DNA of 64,000 bases from Paramoeba atlantica (lineage: Eukaryota > Discosea), in contig CDRNVI010000070.1 of the NCBI GenBank assembly GCA_977017575.1, positions 62,001 to 126,000 on the forward strand, in the 5' to 3' direction. Below, piece by piece: positions 9,809-20,501 of this stretch. The position numbers and the translations under genes are program-made. Below the pieces are notes generated by a model that saw only the letters and a list, made by a program, of their open reading frames with translations, had not been told where the DNA came from and did no database searches. Positions within the stretch are counted from its first letter, which is position 1, and each line of letters begins with the position of its first letter.

Positions 9809-12514
9809 ATGTGGAACAAACTTTTATCCGACCGCCAAACGTTTTTCACCTCATTTCGGGGTGAGGCCTCCGATGAGCTCACGTGCTTTGTTGAAAACTT
9901 TTTGCAGCCCACTGCTCCATCTACAGAAAAGCGAAAGACCGCTCTAAGCTTCATCGAAAATTGTATTGAGCGCTGTGCGGTTCGTCTTGGTATTGAGAAA
10001 TCGAAAGTGAGCGTGCACTTGTTCGGATCATTTTATCATGGTACGTATCTTCCCGACGGCGACGTAGATATTACAGTTCGTTCTCCTTCAAGGAACGTAG
10101 TTGCACTGATGCATAGTTTGTACAGTACACTTGAGGAAGCCCAGATACCCGTAGAATTCGTCCAGGCTGAGGTCAAACTGCTGAAGTGTTACATTAACGA
10201 AATCTGTATTGACGTCACCTTTAATCAAGTTTTCGGCATTGTCACCGCGAGGTTGGTGCATCACGTTACAGAAATTGATCTTTTTCCTTCGAATTTAGTC
10301 AAACACAGCATTCTTTTGATCAAAGCTTGGGCGTATCACGAGACAAGAGTTTTGGGGGCAAATGGCGGATTATTGGGCACGTACGCCATAACAGTTATGC
10401 TTTTTTGCGTTCTGAACTCCTTATCTCAACATGTGCCCTTGCGTACGCTTACACCTCTGGAGTTGCTATCTCATTTTTTTGCCTTCTTCAGGGAGTTTTC
10501 GTTGCTTACGCATATTGTTACAGTGTACGGTAGCATTGCAAAATCAGCAGAATCCTCGGCGGAAAAACAAGAGACCCTAGGAACTGCATTTCAAAAAAAG
10601 ATCATAAGTCGAAACGATGTTCTAAGTTTTATGAGCCATTACGCATCTTTCTTGGACGAAAATATACCGTTGCTGTCGTCTACTCAGCCGGCATCAATAA
10701 ATTCGTCATCACATCAGTGCTCGTTCGAAGCGAATTCTCCATCACGTGAGTTGGACTCGCTGCCAGAGAATTCCAAAGAAGATTCAAGTACCACAGAAAA
10801 ATTACCAAGTATCACGGGAACAGCGCCGCCTCTAGAAGCGTACGTTACCGAAAGAGACGTCGCCCCGGACGGTACGAATCCTGACTATTCCTTCGAAATA
10901 ATTGACTCAAGACCGATAAATATTGCCGATCCTCTACGACCCGAAAGTAATCTCGCAAGAGGCATCCACAAGAGCCACGCACTCCGGATTCAGGAAGCGA
11001 TATCAAGAGCGGCCCATGTATTGGATCTAATTCTTCAGGAATATGTAGTGCATACCGACGAGAAAATATCATTACTTTCAAAAGTTGCTACAGTTCAGCT
11101 TAATCCTGTCGTCCAGCGAGACACTGTATATGAAGAAAGGACCGATATTTATAATAGAAACATTGCACCCTGCGTATCGAACGGCACGCCCCAGAAAATT
11201 TGTTCAAGCCCCATTTTAAAGTTTTTCAAGTGCACAGCTTATGCTTGTATTTTCAGCCAGAAATTGCTGAGTTTACGCGAAGCATCGGTTCATTCCTGTG
11301 ATATTCGAGGAGTGCGAAACAGCCGATCGAAAAGTACAGAAGCAAATGATGATTTAGAGGTGCCCGCATCTATATTATGTCCATCCCCACCGATGATTGG
11401 ACCATCTCCTTTGGACAAAAACTCGATAATTTGTGAGGAGGGTAATAACTATTTCGGAAGTGAAAACTCGCAGAGATATCCGCCCGCACTTGATTCACCT
11501 TCTGACGTGCGCATAGGTTATAGCATTCGAGATCATGATGTATCTAACAGTGAAGCGCCAAGATTGGGAATTGCGGCAAGAACGCCTGTTACACGAACCA
11601 CAAACAAGAATATCAATACAGACAGTAGTCACGCCATGCAGGCTCCTCTGTCGGCACATTCTCATAGTTTTATGCCCAATTTGCGCGACACATCTACCTG
11701 GCTTCATTCCCCTCCACAGCCCATGTTTGAACCTCCTTGGAACATCCAATCAAAGCACCTTCACCCTCCTCGTGCTCTGCCTGTGGAGAATTTTCTTAAT
11801 TCCTATTCGGGGACCATGCCTGCAGTCAATTTGAACAGCTTCGCTTGGACGCCACGGCATCCCGCTGGTGAGTTCAAACCACCCGTGACCCCAGGAGTTC
11901 CCCCATTCATTTATTATGGAACTCAAGATGAAACTTACCCCCATGGACCTGCGTGGGCCACGAACTACCCGCTTCCCCCTGCACATGTCAGAGACCCACA
12001 CAACCCGGTTCTTCACAACATGACCCCAAACCCCGTGTATTATGGAACACCCTTCCCCTACCCCTCGGGACAATCAGTACCATTTCCCCCCTCGGTTCCC
12101 GGCCCCATGTTCGAAAATCAACCCTTTAATGTGTTGGATCACGGATACGCCACCCATCGATACCCGAACTACTCCAGAGGGTACCGGTACAATAGGAACT
12201 CACGTTTTCATCACACCGCACGCCCCGGCGCTGTGAATCTTCCCACTCCCCCCGATAAGCAAGCCGTTGTGCCGGAGAAGGCAAACAGCAATGCAACGCC
12301 GACGAATTCAGAGTTGAATGTACAAAGCAATACACCGATGCAAGAACAAGGTTCTGAAGAAGAGCAAAAAGAAAGTGAATCAAACGAAGAAGAAACGATA
12401 CCGGCATCTTCTCAAAGGGGTACAACTTTGCATCCATTAAATGATCCGTCTAATTTGGAGGAAAAAAATCAGAGTGAAAAGAAATACGTGCCACCGCATC
12501 TCCGAAGGTCATAG
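9809..12514 (+). CDS. PAP/OAS1-type nucleotidyltransferase (non-canonical poly(A) or U polymerase-like)
   Basis: Likely adds nucleotides to RNA 3' ends. It is 901 residues. The catalytic palm has GSFYHGTYLPDGDVDITV (about 72-89, with the first two Asp of the triad in DGDVD) and a third Asp in EICIDVTFNQ (about 133). A PAP/OAS1 substrate-binding region follows (NLVKHSILLIKAWAYHETR, GANGGLLGTYAI). This pattern resembles the plant and protist nucleotidyltransferase family with the same order of motifs more than the classic Trf4 or KRET/TUTase groups. Residues beyond about 300 are disordered and rich in Ser, then Pro/Tyr/Asn. The extreme C-terminus is KKYVPPHLRRS, a motif also seen in some RNA-binding proteins. 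Exact substrate is unknown. Confidence 0.8.
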   Translation: MWNKLLSDRQTFFTSFRGEASDELTCFVENFLQPTAPSTEKRKTALSFIENCIERCAVRLGIEKSKVSVHLFGSFYHGTYLPDGDVDITVRSPSRNVVALMHSLYSTLEEAQIPVEFVQAEVKLLKCYINEICIDVTFNQVFGIVTARLVHHVTEIDLFPSNLVKHSILLIKAWAYHETRVLGANGGLLGTYAITVMLFCVLNSLSQHVPLRTLTPLELLSHFFAFFREFSLLTHIVTVYGSIAKSAESSAEKQETLGTAFQKKIISRNDVLSFMSHYASFLDENIPLLSSTQPASINSSSHQCSFEANSPSRELDSLPENSKEDSSTTEKLPSITGTAPPLEAYVTERDVAPDGTNPDYSFEIIDSRPINIADPLRPESNLARGIHKSHALRIQEAISRAAHVLDLILQEYVVHTDEKISLLSKVATVQLNPVVQRDTVYEERTDIYNRNIAPCVSNGTPQKICSSPILKFFKCTAYACIFSQKLLSLREASVHSCDIRGVRNSRSKSTEANDDLEVPASILCPSPPMIGPSPLDKNSIICEEGNNYFGSENSQRYPPALDSPSDVRIGYSIRDHDVSNSEAPRLGIAARTPVTRTTNKNINTDSSHAMQAPLSAHSHSFMPNLRDTSTWLHSPPQPMFEPPWNIQSKHLHPPRALPVENFLNSYSGTMPAVNLNSFAWTPRHPAGEFKPPVTPGVPPFIYYGTQDETYPHGPAWATNYPLPPAHVRDPHNPVLHNMTPNPVYYGTPFPYPSGQSVPFPPSVPGPMFENQPFNVLDHGYATHRYPNYSRGYRYNRNSRFHHTARPGAVNLPTPPDKQAVVPEKANSNATPTNSELNVQSNTPMQEQGSEEEQKESESNEEETIPASSQRGTTLHPLNDPSNLEEKNQSEKKYVPPHLRRS

Positions 12515-13193
12515 TAGTGGCCATGGAACATGGTGGCAAGGGGCTCGTCAGTAAGGATGTCTAGTCCTTGTCTAATAAGCAACTAAGGCCTCACTCGTTC
12601 TTGTCTACTGCTTGCCTAGTAAGCACCAGAGAAATACGTACTTGTATTTACATGTACATATACACAAGATTACGTTTCCAACGTGTCGAGGCGCTCTGGC
12701 GCTTGGTGTACCATGTAAAAATCTTTGAAAATACGTGAGGGTGCGACCTTCTTTTATGTGGAAGATCGGAGCAGGTGTGAGTTTCGGCATTTCAATGCAA
12801 CGTTCAATAGGATGAACAAATCAACAGGATGGTCCCCGCATGGCTTTGTACTTCAGCAAGATCGTTTTATGCATGCATGATATTACTATACTCACCTACT
12901 ATACGTTACGGACCCAGTCCACGAAATAAGGATTTGAACGACCTTTACATGAAAATAGGCGAAGTAAAAATGCACTAATGACATTTGTTTTACGAAGATA
13001 CTTGCTTGCAGTACATACTTCATTACTACTTGACTATAAAATGAATTTAATTTAAACATACGGTAGATACATGCCTTATTCCTATAACTATTTGGGAATC
13101 TTAGTAAATAATTACTAAGAGTAATTATTAGGAGAATCTTAGTATAATTAATACTAAGAACTTTATTTCGAGAGAATTTAGACACCCTTACAC
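12515..13193. other. intergenic spacer with twin hairpins
   Basis: AT-rich spacer of 679 bases. Its one clear structure is a pair of adjacent palindromes, listed separately. Confidence 0.6.
13100..13158. repeat. two adjacent perfect palindromes sharing arm sequence
   Basis: CTTAGTAA-ATAA-TTACTAAG at 13100-13119 and CTTAGTAT-AATTA-ATACTAAG at 13138-13158. The two units share GAATCTTAGTA and look like a tandem duplication of about 38 bases, just upstream of the next gene. Confidence 0.7.
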
Positions 13194-14279
13194 ATGAACG
13201 TTTATTTAGGTTTTTGCCGACTCCAGCATTTGTATGCGGGGAGGGCGCACCACCGAGGTGTAGTCTTGTTCAAATGCTCTTTTTTGCATCCCATGCGTGA
13301 CCTTGAGACTTTTCATGTCCAGCTGCAATCTCGTGCCACATCACTGACTTCCTACAGGGTCGAACGCGGAGTACTTGGTCATGCTATAATGTATCATGAG
13401 CTGCGAAGACTTTATTCACACACGAACGTGAAGTGCGGACCCGTCTCACGTGAAGAGCTGGAACGGGAAAACAAATTACGTGAACAAGTAGTAACTGCAA
13501 TGGGATGGAATCCCATAACGTCCAGAAAGAGTACAGTTAAAGGAGGAAACTCTATTTCCCATAGGCACGAGACCAAACCCGGTACAGAAAATGGGAGTGA
13601 GACCGCTATAAAAACTACGGACTCTACGCGACCGACTAGAGAATCTACTTCAGATCAAACTGCTCCAAATGACATGCCGCCCAGAGCTCCTTTATCTGCA
13701 TATCTATTTCAGGCATTTTTTTGGGGTATGCTGGTTGTCCTCCTGTACGACATTTTCCAGTCCGCAAAAGATACTCACGCATACAACTTGCCGCTCTGGA
13801 TGGCACCGCCCGATGTATGCGCCCGCTGGCTTCTGCTCTCTTTGTGCCATCCGGCATCAAAGGTGAAACTCGTTAGGGAAGAGTACGAAACAATGCAAAA
13901 AACGAACCCGCTCCTTACGTTCGCGGATTTTCTTGCTTCTCGGTATCCTACTTTACTCCAGGGTCGTGCCGTGTCTCAAGACTACGCTGTATATGTTTTA
14001 TCCCACGCTGTGGCGTCCGAAGACACATTCTTGTTCCGCCGTCTTCTTCTTAGGACCCCACGGGGCAAAGAAAGCATGGACCGCGTGGATGACTTGATCT
14101 CGCGTGTCTCGGCGTCGTTCCCACCCCCACCTCCGAATTTCGGAACGCATCACTTTGCAATGCCACGAAATACAGAGCAATCACAAATTATAAACCCCAC
14201 TGAACACATGCACATAAGAAACACACCCTTGTACGGAATTTCATGTGAAAACGAAAGAAACGATGGCTTTGTTCATTAG
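13194..14279 (+). CDS. unknown single-TM protein
   Basis: 361 residues. The N-terminal 60 residues are basic with few acids, compatible with organelle targeting. A charged, Ser/Thr-rich linker spans about 115-160. One hydrophobic segment (LSAYLFQAFFWGMLVVLLYD, about 165-185) is a likely transmembrane helix. A helical C-terminal domain follows and ends in a Pro-rich tail (SFPPPPPNFG). I recognise no family. An inner mitochondrial membrane protein is a plausible guess only. Confidence 0.72.
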   Translation: MNVYLGFCRLQHLYAGRAHHRGVVLFKCSFLHPMRDLETFHVQLQSRATSLTSYRVERGVLGHAIMYHELRRLYSHTNVKCGPVSREELERENKLREQVVTAMGWNPITSRKSTVKGGNSISHRHETKPGTENGSETAIKTTDSTRPTRESTSDQTAPNDMPPRAPLSAYLFQAFFWGMLVVLLYDIFQSAKDTHAYNLPLWMAPPDVCARWLLLSLCHPASKVKLVREEYETMQKTNPLLTFADFLASRYPTLLQGRAVSQDYAVYVLSHAVASEDTFLFRRLLLRTPRGKESMDRVDDLISRVSASFPPPPPNFGTHHFAMPRNTEQSQIINPTEHMHIRNTPLYGISCENERNDGFVH

Positions 14280-14633
14280 ATTAGTTTTTCTTTAGGGATT
14301 CCAAAGGAAGACCAATGAATTGAATTAAAATTGTACATAAACCGGTTTGTTTTGACAACGAATAGATTAAAAAATTGAGTAGCTACTGAAGATATCAAAA
14401 AACTGAACCAAATTAAACCACAAATTGAATAGCGATCCCTGCTTTACCTGAATAAGCCTTCGTATGATACGAATTGTATCATATTAAATTTATTTCTGAA
14501 CAATGTCAACATATTAGACATGGACTTTCTTCATATGGCTTAGTTCCATGTACCATAGCTCTGTAGTTTACAAGTACCCTATTCTTATGTGGAACTAGAA
14601 CTCTATTTTAGCCATGAATTTCCGTTACTGAGG
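14280..14633. other. intergenic spacer with hairpin
   Basis: A perfect 8-base-arm hairpin (TATGATAC/GTATCATA, 5-base loop) lies at 14463-14483. The end of the spacer holds an acceptor-like CTCTATTTTAG (AG at 14610-14611) and a short out-of-frame upstream ATG at 14614. Confidence 0.5.
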
Positions 14634-16562
14634 ATGTCAAAATCGGAAAACACGTCGGAAAGTAAGGAAGATACACAACCCGCACCACATCATCACTTGA
14701 CCCCGTTACAGTACAACAAAGATGCCACGGTGTCACCAACCTACCCGCCCTCCGGGAGTACGGGCTTCGGTCGGGCCAGTGACTATGGCAGTCCGATGGC
14801 TCTTATGCCACGATCCATGGGAAGCAGTGCCGCGCCCGTACCCAGGGAATACGACAGCATGCCCCCGTCTTCTGGCTACGGAAGAGGTCAGAGAGGGAAG
14901 AAGCTTCGATCGTTGTTTCATGGGCTAATGCCTTTCTGGCTCTCTGGGTTGTTTTTATGGGCGCTGACGGTTACCGTGCTGCTAGGGGTGTATCGCAAAA
15001 CAGACCCGAGACAGACCTTGGAGCCCAAGGACCTTAGTCTGCTTCCGCTTCCCACGAAAAGGGCCACAATTCTTCAGTTTAACGATATTTATGAGTTGAT
15101 CCAGTTTAATGACCGGGGAGGGTTGTCTCGTGCCGTGGCACAACGGAAACGCTATGAGAAAGCAAACCCGAACAACACAATTTCAATCTTTTCTGGAGAC
15201 CTGTTTAGTCCATCCGCATTGTCCGCTGCATTCATCGACCCAACAAGTCGGGAACGTTTGAACGGAATTCAAATGGTGAACGTGACCAATTTGCTTTTCG
15301 ACATGGCTGGCTTTGGCAACCACGAGTTTGATCTCAAAGAGAAGGAATTCACTCAGAGACTTCGTGAGTCACGCTATCCCTGGGTGTCCACAAATATCAA
15401 GTCACGGGCTTTTCCGCCAGGAACGGTTCACCGCTATCTGCTCCGCACTGTTGGGGGAATACGAATGGGATTTATCGGCACTTGTGTAGACAGCATCAAT
15501 CCCCACTACGTTGAGATTGAGACCTACACCGGGACCTTAAAAACGGTTCAAAAAACCGCTCGGTATTTGCGCAAACATAAAGATGTGGAATTCGTCGTGC
15601 TGATCTCTCACGATGACATGCCGCGTGATATTCGGATGGTACAGGAGCAGCTCGGGGTAGATCTAGTGCTCGGAGGCCATAACCACGAAAATATGCTGTT
15701 TCGGGTCTCAAACGAGCATGTAACCGTTGCCAAGGCGGATTCCAACATTCGAACATTCTTTGTGCACGAGGTGTTTCGCAACCCGGATCGAGATCATACG
15801 GTTCCTGTCCCAGTTAACCCGTACACGGTGCGTAGTGAGCTGATTTCTGTCACAAAGGATATGCCATGCGACCCGCAGGCCGATCACCTGATTGCGCACT
15901 GGTGGGCGATTGCTTCTCGTTCCTTCGCCTCTGAGAATTTCAATTTGGAAGAGGTGGTCACTGAAATCCCACGTGGGAGTGTCTGGGACGGACGAAATAT
16001 AGTCATGCGGCGCGCGCCAACAGGTTTGTCTGATCTAGTTGCGAAGAGCATTGAGTACTGTGCTCAGGACATGAAGCTATCTAATTTTTCAGGTGCTTTT
16101 TATAATGTGGGCATGATTCGCGTGGATGATATTGTAGGTCCTGGTGAGGTGACGGTGTACGACGTGCTTCGAATTTTGCCGTATTTGAACGTGATGGCTA
16201 TCATTGATATTAGCGGTGAAAGACTGTTGGAAATTTTCAAAGTCTCTTTTACAGAGAATATTCTTCTTGGAGGTTTCATGCAGCTCGGTGAAATGTTTAG
16301 TCGTTCATGCACCAACGTAGATGCTTTGCGAGCGCATCCGAACAACGAGGACCCTGCAATGAATTGTAAACTGAATGGTGAAGATGTAGTCCTTGATAAA
16401 ATGTATGCTTTGGCTACCAACAAATTTCTTCTGACTGGAAAGGAGCGCAACCTCCGTATTATGTCACCTGAACAAAGCTCAGATATCAGGCTGGTGAAAG
16501 ATACTAAGCTTGACTTTCGCCGCTGTTTTATTCGCTACCTGAAGGAAACTCGTTCCACTTAA
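14634..16562 (+). CDS. type II membrane 5'-nucleotidase-like metallophosphoesterase
   Basis: Predicted hydrolase of nucleotides or related phosphoesters with two metal ions. It is 642 residues from the first in-frame ATG after an acceptor-like AG at 14611. A disordered N-terminus of about 90 residues precedes one TM helix (about 98-118), so the catalytic part should face the lumen or outside (inference). Metallophosphatase motifs run in order: LQFNDIYEL (Tyr where many 5'-nucleotidases have His), SGDLFSPS, GFGNHEFD, VLISHDD, VLGGHNHE. The C-terminal 5'-nucleotidase domain has GAFYNVGMIR where NAGxIR is usual, and then LPYLNVMAIIDISGERLLE. The DxY version of the first motif occurs in protist members of the family. 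Confidence 0.88.
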   Translation: MSKSENTSESKEDTQPAPHHHLTPLQYNKDATVSPTYPPSGSTGFGRASDYGSPMALMPRSMGSSAAPVPREYDSMPPSSGYGRGQRGKKLRSLFHGLMPFWLSGLFLWALTVTVLLGVYRKTDPRQTLEPKDLSLLPLPTKRATILQFNDIYELIQFNDRGGLSRAVAQRKRYEKANPNNTISIFSGDLFSPSALSAAFIDPTSRERLNGIQMVNVTNLLFDMAGFGNHEFDLKEKEFTQRLRESRYPWVSTNIKSRAFPPGTVHRYLLRTVGGIRMGFIGTCVDSINPHYVEIETYTGTLKTVQKTARYLRKHKDVEFVVLISHDDMPRDIRMVQEQLGVDLVLGGHNHENMLFRVSNEHVTVAKADSNIRTFFVHEVFRNPDRDHTVPVPVNPYTVRSELISVTKDMPCDPQADHLIAHWWAIASRSFASENFNLEEVVTEIPRGSVWDGRNIVMRRAPTGLSDLVAKSIEYCAQDMKLSNFSGAFYNVGMIRVDDIVGPGEVTVYDVLRILPYLNVMAIIDISGERLLEIFKVSFTENILLGGFMQLGEMFSRSCTNVDALRAHPNNEDPAMNCKLNGEDVVLDKMYALATNKFLLTGKERNLRIMSPEQSSDIRLVKDTKLDFRRCFIRYLKETRST

Positions 16563-17150
16563 TCGTAAAAAAAATGTTGCGTGTAGGAGGTTTCCAGTTA
16601 TGTGTGAGTGTTATTTATTGTAGTCTAGTTGAGTATAATAATGCAGTCCTCTCGGAGTGGTTGTGCGGGTGGGCTTCAATGTGCTTATCGTATGAAACGA
16701 AGTTGTCTCCCATATACACGGCTTTAACCTATATCGAAATATCTTTAATTTCAGAACTAGGGAAATATTGAGCAGTAATACTATCGTTATAGTGACTCTA
16801 GTTCACTATAACACTATCGTAGTCTTATGTAATAGAAAACACTTCTGTTAGGTCTTAGACGTGGAGTGTCTCCGTTGTGCTTTTGACTTCAGAATTACGT
16901 GAATGGGTCAATGATTTTTTTTCTTCGGTTCGCTTATACCTTCTATAATCACAGACGTTCAAAGATGCCTGTGACAAGAGTTCTGCTCATTCGGTATTGA
17001 TGTCGTGCTAGAACTTGTGTAGCAATTCGTTTCTATTGAAAAAGATATATTTATAGTTCTAGAAGAAGAGCAGCTAATATTGCAATGTTTGGAGCTCTAC
17101 CCTTGTAATCTCTATGCTAAAAAATAAGGCCAGTTGTTACTGCTATTTTC
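16563..17150. other. intergenic spacer with hairpin
   Basis: AT-rich. A perfect hairpin with 10-base arms (GTTATAGTGA/TCACTATAAC, 7-base loop) lies at 16786-16812 and is flanked by two copies of ACTATCGT. No coding signal. Confidence 0.55.
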
Positions 17151-20078
17151 ATGTTTAGACTCAGAACATGCTTGCGGAGCTCTTCCGTTGGAAGTTCCAC
17201 AGGACTTATGCAGACTCAGACAATCGCACTCGGGACCCCTTTAAAAGAAATCCTTCCCGATCTGATTTCATACCGTGCTCAGATGATCTCACTTGAAGCT
17301 AAACATCTGCCAACCCGTCCAACATTACAAAAATGTGCAGCAGCGTTTTCCAGCGTATCTATGCCATTCGATATGAACTTGTCCACAGATGAAATTCGGG
17401 AATTGCTTTTGTCATACAACGCATGTAGCTCCACTCTTTTATGCGGGGAATTCGATATCCTTCTTGTTGAATGGCTCTGTGCCCACTTGAAACGCTCGGC
17501 AAAGGCGGACGTTTATCGAATTCTTCAGCATGTTAACGAGACATCTCTTATCGAAGGAGAAGGCTTAAACTCGCAACTTTTTCGTTTCTTGGGAGCGGAT
17601 TGGGTTTTAGAACAGTTAGACAGTTGTGATAACGCATTGGATGGATTCATTCTTGTTGAATTCGTTTCGTGTTCCATGCGATCTCCGGATACAATAGTCA
17701 CTTCAGAGGGACAGAACAATATACGTGTTGCTATAGATAGTCTTCTTCCTCGGGTCTTTGCCTTCCAATGGCAAGATGAACTGAGAGACTTCTGTCTCCG
17801 ATTTAGTGTGCTCTTAAAATGTATTCTAACCCTACGTCGTGTGCATGAGGCTGGAGTTGGTGCAGCTCAGGGAATTGCACGAAGTTACATTGAGCACTCG
17901 AAGTGGCATCACGTGTCGTTCATTGCCCATCTCCTAACGGAATCCAAGGATAGTCCTCAAAGTTTTACTCCGTGTTCGCTTCCCCCATTTTACAACGAAA
18001 GATCACCCCTAATTTGTGCTCACCCTTTTCTACGCGACGAATATTTAGTACCCCACTTGCAGAAGATGATTCAGTCCAATCGGGCTATGCGAATAGAGGA
18101 CGTAATGCACATGCTGAGCGCAGCTACTTTTCTTTGCTACAACGATGATGTATCATTGACAGAGTTAATCGCAACGATGTTAAAGAAAGCGCATCAGGAA
18201 CTGAAAACTGCAAAGCTAAGGAAATCCACATTTTCTGAGCTTTTGAGAGTTTCCTTGCTAACTATTAGAATGACTGTCACATTACCTCCGAATGTATTTA
18301 CTCCCGAAATTAAAGGTGTCGAGCTGCAGAATGAAATAGATCATCGTTTGAGATCCATATCATTGAAGAAAATTACTTGTGAAAATTGGAGTGATATAGT
18401 TGCACTGTATTCCTTATTGTCAGATGGTTTAATACTAGAAGGATGGACGAGCGCCTGTGAAGCCTTGAAAATATTTTGTGTTGAGAATGTTGCCGACATG
18501 CCACCAGAATATAGGGCCTCGGTGCTAGAGGCTCTTGAAAAACATATGACTCATTACGCTCGAAATAGCAAGCTCAATTCTTCTTCACTGGACGAAATAT
18601 TGGAGAAATACATTGCTGCAGTTTTTTCGTATTTGCAGAAACTCTCAGTTGATGATGTTGTAAGATCGCTCGCCTCCGCAATCCGATTGGGTTACGTATT
18701 TCTACCCGAAGATATAGCAAACTACACTAAGAATATAGTAGAAGCGCCTTCAAGTGCAGTCTTTCCTCCTTGTGTGCTTTGTCTGTTTCAGTACTTAACC
18801 AAAAACAGGCCTCGGGTTCACATTGACGCTATCTTGCACCTTGCAAACTATCTTGCACGAGAAGCGTCAAATCTTGACGAAGAACAGCTTATCCAGGTCT
18901 TGCGCAATTTACACGAAAGTCGACTTAAGTACGATGCCTTGCAGACGAAGCTATACCATCGCCTTATGGAATTACCTCTTTCGTCTCAGCATGCAGTAAA
19001 TATCTTGTTCATGCTTGAAGAGTTTGGCAATCGGACGCTAAGTGTTGTGAATCATTTAGCTGGAACTGCTCTCCAAGATTTGAACAACCTTCCATTGGTT
19101 TTAGAGGTTTGCGTACACCAGAATTTGTGTTCTGTTGACGCCCTTGTATCTGTAGCAGATTCTAATGCGAAACTAAAGAACGTGATGAAAGCTTTCTTAG
19201 ACGCCCCAGAAGAGAACTGCAATAAGTGGGTAATAGCTTTCTTTCGCCTATTTCAGAGACTGCCAACTCCCCGCCAAGTGAATATGTTTGAAATTGTTTC
19301 CTCGCGGCTACTATCCGCAACGCTATCCCCTCATGCAGAACTTTGTAAAACCGCGCTTTTGGTATCAAGATGTCGAAGGCACCATGAATTCGCGATAGGG
19401 TCAAGTCTTGTTAATCAAACACGCGATGCACTGAAGTTAGCGACCAAGATGTTCCGTCTTGCCGAGTTAGACATTTCAATAAAGTCAGGTAAGAAAGCAA
19501 TAGGACAGACACCGTCGCAAAGGAAACCGTTAGATATTTCTCGCTTTAATGAAAAAGGAAGTGCCAGGGCATTTTTCTCTGATGTGGTACAATGTATCTA
19601 TATGATAAGTGGGGCGCCCGTTCCATCAGTGATCGCATCCGAGGGCATCACTACAGCGTCGAATTTTCCGGAAGACATTGAATCGACCATTACGGAATGC
19701 TTGACCGCACTGGTTCCTACAGTAACAGAGGCTATGGAAAGCATTTCCATTTCCGAAATATCCACTATCTTGATCTCCTATGTGCGTTACCCTTTGAGCG
19801 CTGTACCGTTATTCGTTTCTAGGCTTTGCCGTGCTGTCCATATTCACAAAAAAGAACTTGATCACGCAACAGCGAGCTTATTTTTATATTGTCTCACTGT
19901 ACTAAAGGTTCGTGACGCGCATACGATGAGTACCTTAATGCGTATTATCGAACGTGGAAACACAAAGGTAAAGGCATTAGGTCACTTGAGTGGTACTAGT
20001 ATGCTCTTGTATAAAAATGCTTTAAATAATTTGCGCCGTTCCGGAGTCGAAGCGCAAACAAAATTCCACGCTGACTAA
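17151..20078 (+). CDS. unknown 975-residue alpha-helical protein
   Basis: One open frame of 975 residues. The first 15 residues (MFRLRTCLRSSSVGS) are basic and Ser-rich with no acid, which resembles a mitochondrial presequence. The rest is strongly helical with many Leu-rich amphipathic segments and no catalytic motif that I recognise. The spacing recalls helical-repeat organellar RNA-binding proteins (PPR, OPR or RAP-type), but no repeat consensus can be shown by eye. A second Met at residue 20 could be the start. Confidence 0.8.
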   Translation: MFRLRTCLRSSSVGSSTGLMQTQTIALGTPLKEILPDLISYRAQMISLEAKHLPTRPTLQKCAAAFSSVSMPFDMNLSTDEIRELLLSYNACSSTLLCGEFDILLVEWLCAHLKRSAKADVYRILQHVNETSLIEGEGLNSQLFRFLGADWVLEQLDSCDNALDGFILVEFVSCSMRSPDTIVTSEGQNNIRVAIDSLLPRVFAFQWQDELRDFCLRFSVLLKCILTLRRVHEAGVGAAQGIARSYIEHSKWHHVSFIAHLLTESKDSPQSFTPCSLPPFYNERSPLICAHPFLRDEYLVPHLQKMIQSNRAMRIEDVMHMLSAATFLCYNDDVSLTELIATMLKKAHQELKTAKLRKSTFSELLRVSLLTIRMTVTLPPNVFTPEIKGVELQNEIDHRLRSISLKKITCENWSDIVALYSLLSDGLILEGWTSACEALKIFCVENVADMPPEYRASVLEALEKHMTHYARNSKLNSSSLDEILEKYIAAVFSYLQKLSVDDVVRSLASAIRLGYVFLPEDIANYTKNIVEAPSSAVFPPCVLCLFQYLTKNRPRVHIDAILHLANYLAREASNLDEEQLIQVLRNLHESRLKYDALQTKLYHRLMELPLSSQHAVNILFMLEEFGNRTLSVVNHLAGTALQDLNNLPLVLEVCVHQNLCSVDALVSVADSNAKLKNVMKAFLDAPEENCNKWVIAFFRLFQRLPTPRQVNMFEIVSSRLLSATLSPHAELCKTALLVSRCRRHHEFAIGSSLVNQTRDALKLATKMFRLAELDISIKSGKKAIGQTPSQRKPLDISRFNEKGSARAFFSDVVQCIYMISGAPVPSVIASEGITTASNFPEDIESTITECLTALVPTVTEAMESISISEISTILISYVRYPLSAVPLFVSRLCRAVHIHKKELDHATASLFLYCLTVLKVRDAHTMSTLMRIIERGNTKVKALGHLSGTSMLLYKNALNNLRRSGVEAQTKFHAD

Positions 20079-20501
20079 AACAGTCAAGATTCCCCAAGTT
20101 AATTGGAGAAACTCCTGTACATTTATTTGAATACCATGATTATAGCGGTTGTATCAGTGCCCGGAATGAACAGTTGGGCCTAGTCAGCACTAATCCAAGC
20201 ACATTTTGTAGAGCCGATTTGTTTTCACCGTATTTCACACTGCCATATTAAGTGTACATGTATGTACACGTACATGTATGTATTGAAGGTGTGATCTATG
20301 AAACGCGTCATAACATGCTTTGCGGTACAGTGTGTATTCATTATTCTTTTGAGCAGCACAATATTCACTATTTTTGATAAAAAAAAGAGTTGCATTCGAA
20401 ATAAACAACATAACCGGAGTGATGGAAACGATTCTAGACTATCACAATAGTAAAAATAATACCTGTATCTTCTTTTTCTTTCTTCTTGAATCCTTTACCA
20501 C
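20079..20501. other. intergenic spacer before cytochrome c1
   Basis: Contains a tight palindrome GTGTACAT-GT-ATGTACAC (20252-20269) and a long pyrimidine run at 20468-20488 (CTTCTTTTTCTTTC) just upstream of the cytochrome c1 ATG. No AG lies between that run and the ATG, so the acceptor is unclear. Confidence 0.5.

Noticed and set aside
9809-12514. Red algal or plant origin suggested by the plant-like nucleotidyltransferase
   Set aside because: The same family occurs in many protists, and cytochrome c1 and gene order point to Euglenozoa.
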